Made by a program: the position numbers and the translations under genes | Notes under the pieces: generated by a model | Seen by the model: only the letters and a program-made list of their open reading frames with translations | Told to the model about the DNA's origin: nothing | The model's database searches: none | Source of the DNA: Suilimivivens sp964571145 | Lineage (GTDB): Bacteria; Bacillota; Clostridia; Lachnospirales; Lachnospiraceae | Assembly: GCA_964571145.1 (NCBI GenBank) | Contig: CAZNAP010000131.1 | Span: forward strand, 1 to 6,229 | Length of the DNA: 6,229 nt | Reading direction: 5' to 3' | Shown: piece after piece, positions 5,979 through 6,229 of the stretch | Numbering within the stretch: the first letter of the stretch is position 1 | Layout: each line of letters starts with the position of its first letter

Positions 5979-6212
5979 TTATTTTATACAAGATTTCGCT
6001 ATATCAACATAGACTGGATTAAGTTTCATTGGTATTATCTTCATATCTTTACTGTCACTCCCACATACCCTATCTATGTCTCGTAACATTTCCTTATTCT
6101 GCTCCGTGTTCACAAGCTGGAATACAATGTTATCTTTTGCTGCTATAAAATCTATTGCAGGCACTACATCTGGCGCTTCCTTTATTGCATTTTCCATTTT
6201 CGATGCTGCCAT
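5979..6212 (-). CDS. Unrecognised short protein (77 aa), or the C-terminus of a larger one
   Basis: From the ATG at 6212 the frame gives 77 residues ending in TAA at 5981-5979. AGGAGG lies eight bases upstream, an ideal arrangement, which argues for a genuine start. However, the frame has no stop upstream before the window edge (it would read Q-E-V-L-Q before the Met, with a TTG at 6218), so this could be the tail of a longer protein. The sequence is soluble-looking with no signal or membrane segment: an amphipathic helix (about 1-12), a hydrophobic strand-like I-D-F-I-A-A-K-D-N-I-V-F-Q-L-V near 21-35, an acidic/basic helix near 38-49 and a basic tail with two of its Cys (51 and 74). The family is not recognised. 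Its last third contains the 44-bp repeat found again at 587-630. It lies 73 bp upstream of the regulator gene with no terminator visible between, so read-through into the signalling operon is possible. Confidence 0.55.
   Translation of the reverse strand: MAASKMENAIKEAPDVVPAIDFIAAKDNIVFQLVNTEQNKEMLRDIDRVCGSDSKDMKIIPMKLNPVYVDIAKSCIK
5981..6007 (-). promoter_or_regulatory. Weak sigma-70-like promoter candidate before the response regulator
   Basis: On the minus strand TTGATA (6007-6002) is followed after 15 bases by TAAAAT (5986-5981), inside the end of the upstream reading frame and about 75 bases before the regulator start. The spacer is shorter than the usual 16-18 and the region is A+T-rich, so this is only a possibility. 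Confidence 0.2.
6007..6050 (-). repeat. Direct repeat copy B, within the 3' end of the upstream reading frame
   Basis: Partner of 587-630: 44 bases, 39 identical, no gaps, same orientation, 5,420 bp apart. Here the block is coding and gives K-D-M-K-I-I-P-M-K-L-N-P-V-Y-V near the C-terminus of the short protein. The two copies bracket the regulator, both binding proteins and the kinase. Position at the 3' end of a gene, with the distant copy as a stub, resembles integration-site geometry, but no recombinase gene lies between the copies. Confidence 0.75.
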
Positions 6213-6220
6213 CTGCAATA

Positions 6221-6226
6221 CCTCCT
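6221..6226 (-). promoter_or_regulatory. Ribosome binding site of the 77-aa reading frame
   Basis: AGGAGG on the minus strand, eight bases before the ATG at 6212 and only two before the alternative TTG at 6218. It favours the ATG. It lies three bases from the window edge, so anything upstream is unseen. Confidence 0.55.
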
Positions 6227-6229
6227 GAA

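Noticed and set aside
587..6050. A complete mobile element between the two 44-bp repeats
   Set aside because: No transposase, integrase or inverted terminal repeats are present in the interval; only the repeat geometry is reported.
1..6229. CRISPR arrays, tRNA, rRNA or riboswitch
   Set aside because: No regularly spaced repeats, cloverleaf or known aptamer pattern was seen, and the spacers (202, 73 and 35 bp) leave little room.

Overview
The window is A+T-rich, every supported gene lies on the minus strand, and ribosome binding sites are strong AGGAGG/GGAGG types. The gene content is a LytS/YesM-type histidine kinase, a YesN-type AraC response regulator, an LplA-like solute-binding protein and lipoproteins with short lipoboxes. 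Together these point to a low-GC Firmicute, most likely a gut Clostridia/Lachnospiraceae-type bacterium. This assignment is inference from style and gene families, not from a marker gene.

Layout in the direction of transcription (high to low coordinates): (1) 6229-5979, an unrecognised short reading frame that is either a 77-aa gene with a strong ribosome binding site or the C-terminal end of a larger gene. (2) A 73-bp spacer with weak promoter/operator candidates. (3) A compact four-gene unit: AraC-type response regulator (5905-5174), membrane-anchored LplA-like solute-binding protein (5138-3579), ferric-type solute-binding lipoprotein (3592-2417, overlapping the previous gene by 14 nt) and sensor histidine kinase (2408-717, 8 nt after the previous gene). 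(4) A 202-bp spacer (716-515) with a short tandem repeat, a weak terminator candidate and a degenerate copy of the 3' end of the 5979-6212 gene. (5) The first 171 codons of an unrecognised lipoprotein (514-1) that runs out of the window.

The four central genes look like a self-contained extracytoplasmic sensing system: two different binding proteins held on the outer face of the membrane, a two-TM kinase with a large extracellular domain, and a DNA-binding regulator. No transporter permease or ATPase is present, which favours the binding proteins acting as signal inputs (a 'three-component' arrangement, here with two binding proteins) rather than simply as transport subunits. Target genes and ligand cannot be told from the window.

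The main oddities are the two unrelated binding proteins in one signalling operon, a kinase phosphoacceptor box that departs from the family consensus, and a 44-bp direct repeat (39/44 identical) that brackets the whole signalling unit, one copy sitting inside the 3' end of the flanking gene.
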